Shown piece by piece: positions 27,477 through 29,118 of a stretch of 29,118 bases of DNA. The translations under genes and the position numbers were made by a program. How positions within the stretch are numbered: position 1 is the stretch's first letter; the number at the start of each line of letters is the position of its first letter. This DNA comes from a virus. The DNA lies in the IMG/VR virus record IMGVR_UViG_3300042319_000555, positions 1 to 29,118 of that record; one strand, 5' to 3'. Below the pieces are notes generated by a model that worked only from the letters and a program-made list of their open reading frames with translations, was not told the DNA's origin and searched no databases.

Positions 27477-29118
27477 TTACATTAGACAGATGTCTTAGAT
27501 TGCTCGAAAGTGGTTTATCACTAGCTACTTTAAGCGAAAACAAACAAGCCAATTTTAGTTGGAAACCAAACCAACAAACACCACTATCAAAAGAGGAATT
27601 TGCAAAGCGCTATCATTACCAGGGCGGGATAATGCTGAAAAGCGGTGAGCAAATGAAAGCGACATCAAACATTGCATTGATTACAGGCTACAATAACATT
27701 GAAGTTATTGACGTGGACTTGAAAGTTTTTGCAACTTTGCCGGAACAGACTAACTTTTGGAATGAGCTTCACGATTATTTGAAATCGAACATTGATGACT
27801 TTGATTTGAAGTTTGTTATTTACAAAACTAAAAACCAAGGTTATCATATTATTTATAAGTGCAATACCATTGTAGGTAATTCAAAGATAGCAAAATTAAA
27901 AGGACATAAAGAATGCGTAATTGAATCTCGTGGAATAGGCGGTTATGTAGTCGTTTATGATAATCAAATTAGCAAATTAGACTATCTCGAAATAAAGGCT
28001 ATCACAGAACGTGACAGGCAAATATTGTGGGATATTTGTAAAACTTACAACTATGTTGAAGAAAGCGAAACGATACAACCCGAAAAGAAAGAAGTTAAAG
28101 AGTATGCAGAAAACGAAATCACTCCATGGAAAGACTACAACGATAAAATTGACATCTTTGATGTTATTGGTTCGGACTTCAAGATAGTTAAGAAACTTGC
28201 TAACCATTACATAATTTTACGCCATGGAGCTACGAGTGTGCAAAGCGGTTATGTTTATAGAAACTCTAATTGCATGTACTTATTTTCGACTGGAACTATA
28301 TACCCAAACGAAAAACTAATAAGTCCTTTCAGTGCGTATGCAATAAAATATCATAACGGCAATTATAAAGAAGCCGCAAAGGATTTATACAATCAAGGAT
28401 TTGGGAGCCGTATCGTAACTAAAAAGAAAGCTATTGAAGACAAAGAAATAATAAACATCAATGCAGACGATTTGAATTTCCCTATTGACATTTTCCCTCA
28501 AGACATTCAAGAGTACATGATTGAATGTAATAAAACTTTAGATAGCTCGATTGATTACATGGGGTGCTCAATGTTGTGGTTACTTTCAGTTATTGTAGGT
28601 AATTCAATTCAAATCGAGGTTAAGCGTGGATGGTACGAAACTTGTAATGTTTGGATTGCTATCGTTGGTAAGGCGGGCTTAGGTAAAACTCCAAGTATTA
28701 GCAATATTATTTATCCATTGCAGAAAATCAATTCAAAAAGAATCAAAGAGTATATCAAACAATACGATAAATATGAAGCCTATTCAAAGTTAACCGCAGA
28801 TGAACAAAAGCAAAAAGAGGAAACAAAGAAGCCTATTAAAAATCAATTCATTGCTAATGATATCACTTTGGAAGCCCTAGTCGATTTACATCAAGAATCA
28901 AAAAACGCAGTCGGAGTATTCAAAGATGAACTTGCTGGATGGTTCAAAGATATGAATAAGTATAGAGCGGGATCCGACCTTGAATTTTGGCTAAGCTCAT
29001 GGAGTGGTAAGAGTGTAAGCATGAATCGAAAGACCGCAAAATCCTCGTTTGTTGAAAAACCATTTATACCGGTATTAGGTGGCATTCAACCTGGGATATT
29101 AGAGCAATCCTATACCGC
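27473..29118 (+). CDS. Primase-helicase (PrimPol/DUF3987), N-terminal part
   Basis: First 548 residues of the 764-aa replication protein; the rest continues at base 1. Residues 60-165 resemble a PrimPol (archaeo-eukaryotic primase) domain: D80-V-D82 in VIDVDLK, H125 in NQGYHIIY, and ESRGIGGYVVV at 151-161. Residues about 210-320 form a linker domain with PFSAYAIKYHNGNYKEAAKD. The DUF3987 helicase-like domain follows, with Walker A GKAGLGKT (399-406) and Walker B-like VFKDE (D485, E486). It would lay primers and unwind DNA at the phage origin, using a host DNA polymerase. The start is set by the ATGA overlap with the upstream gene. The frame leaves the window open, as expected for a circle. 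Confidence 0.9.
   Translation, partial: MITLDRCLRLLESGLSLATLSENKQANFSWKPNQQTPLSKEEFAKRYHYQGGIMLKSGEQMKATSNIALITGYNNIEVIDVDLKVFATLPEQTNFWNELHDYLKSNIDDFDLKFVIYKTKNQGYHIIYKCNTIVGNSKIAKLKGHKECVIESRGIGGYVVVYDNQISKLDYLEIKAITERDRQILWDICKTYNYVEESETIQPEKKEVKEYAENEITPWKDYNDKIDIFDVIGSDFKIVKKLANHYIILRHGATSVQSGYVYRNSNCMYLFSTGTIYPNEKLISPFSAYAIKYHNGNYKEAAKDLYNQGFGSRIVTKKKAIEDKEIININADDLNFPIDIFPQDIQEYMIECNKTLDSSIDYMGCSMLWLLSVIVGNSIQIEVKRGWYETCNVWIAIVGKAGLGKTPSISNIIYPLQKINSKRIKEYIKQYDKYEAYSKLTADEQKQKEETKKPIKNQFIANDITLEALVDLHQESKNAVGVFKDELAGWFKDMNKYRAGSDLEFWLSSWSGKSVSMNRKTAKSSFVEKPFIPVLGGIQPGILEQSYT
28992..29118. repeat. Terminal direct repeat, right copy (circle closure)
   Basis: Right-hand copy of the 127-bp repeat, identical to the start of the window. 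It lies inside the DUF3987 helicase part of the primase-helicase gene, just downstream of its Walker B-like region. A coding position is an unlikely place for natural virion ends, which supports an assembly overlap over a biological terminal repeat. Confidence 0.95.

Noticed and set aside
28992-29118. Biological terminal repeat of virion DNA
   Set aside because: Length of exactly 127 bp and position inside a gene fit an assembly overlap better; kept only as an alternative.

Overview
The window is one complete circular phage genome. Bases 1-127 are repeated exactly at 28992-29118, so the unique circle is 28,991 bp. One reading frame crosses the join without a break: a 764-codon primase-helicase gene starts at 27473 and ends at 776. 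The genome is AT-rich and every supported gene is on the + strand. Upstream of starts there is A/T-rich sequence instead of Shine-Dalgarno motifs, and the promoters have the Bacteroidota form (TTTG or TTTT, 18-19 bp, then TAnnTTTG). Together with the protein families, this points to a siphovirus (long non-contractile tail) of a Bacteroidota host, probably a flavobacterium. No integrase, excisionase, recognisable repressor, tRNA, CRISPR array or insertion sequence is visible, so a virulent lifestyle is the simplest reading.

Layout. (1) 20743-29118 continuing to 776: early and replication region. Two near-identical promoters start two runs of small genes. The second run continues into a Rad52-like annealing protein, its PD-(D/E)XK exonuclease partner, a protein resembling DnaA domain IV alone, a multi-HTH protein, a small lipoprotein, an SSB-like protein ending in DDLPF, a small structured RNA with two complementary 7-nt hairpin loops, and the PrimPol/DUF3987 helicase with a C-terminal HTH. 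(2) 771-1015: twelve copies of GTGTAAC beside an A/T-only stretch, beginning on the stop codon of the primase-helicase. This is a strong candidate replication origin. (3) 1033-3960: VRR-NUC-like nuclease, sigma-like factor, metallophosphoesterase, a tandemly duplicated membrane-protein locus with overlapping frames, a small HExxH protein and a CxxC protein. (4) 3983-5474: small and large terminase. (5) 5502-13646: neck and tail genes, including a tail assembly chaperone with a probable -1 frameshift, two large baseplate/tail-tip proteins and the tape measure. (6) 13646-19068: prohead protease, scaffold-like protein, major capsid, tail tube, portal and connector. (7) 19098-20613: small genes, holin and M15-type endolysin, closed by a strong terminator.

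How it works together. Early promoters would express recombination and replication proteins. The primase-helicase, SSB-like protein and DnaA-IV-like protein would act at the GTGTAAC array while using a host DNA polymerase, since none is encoded. The sigma-like protein at 1831 could switch transcription towards packaging and structure genes. Lysis genes come last, with their own promoter-like sequence just before the endolysin. No stretch longer than 300 bases lacks a feature; the two largest gaps (777-1032 and 20614-20803) hold the origin-like array and a terminator plus promoter.
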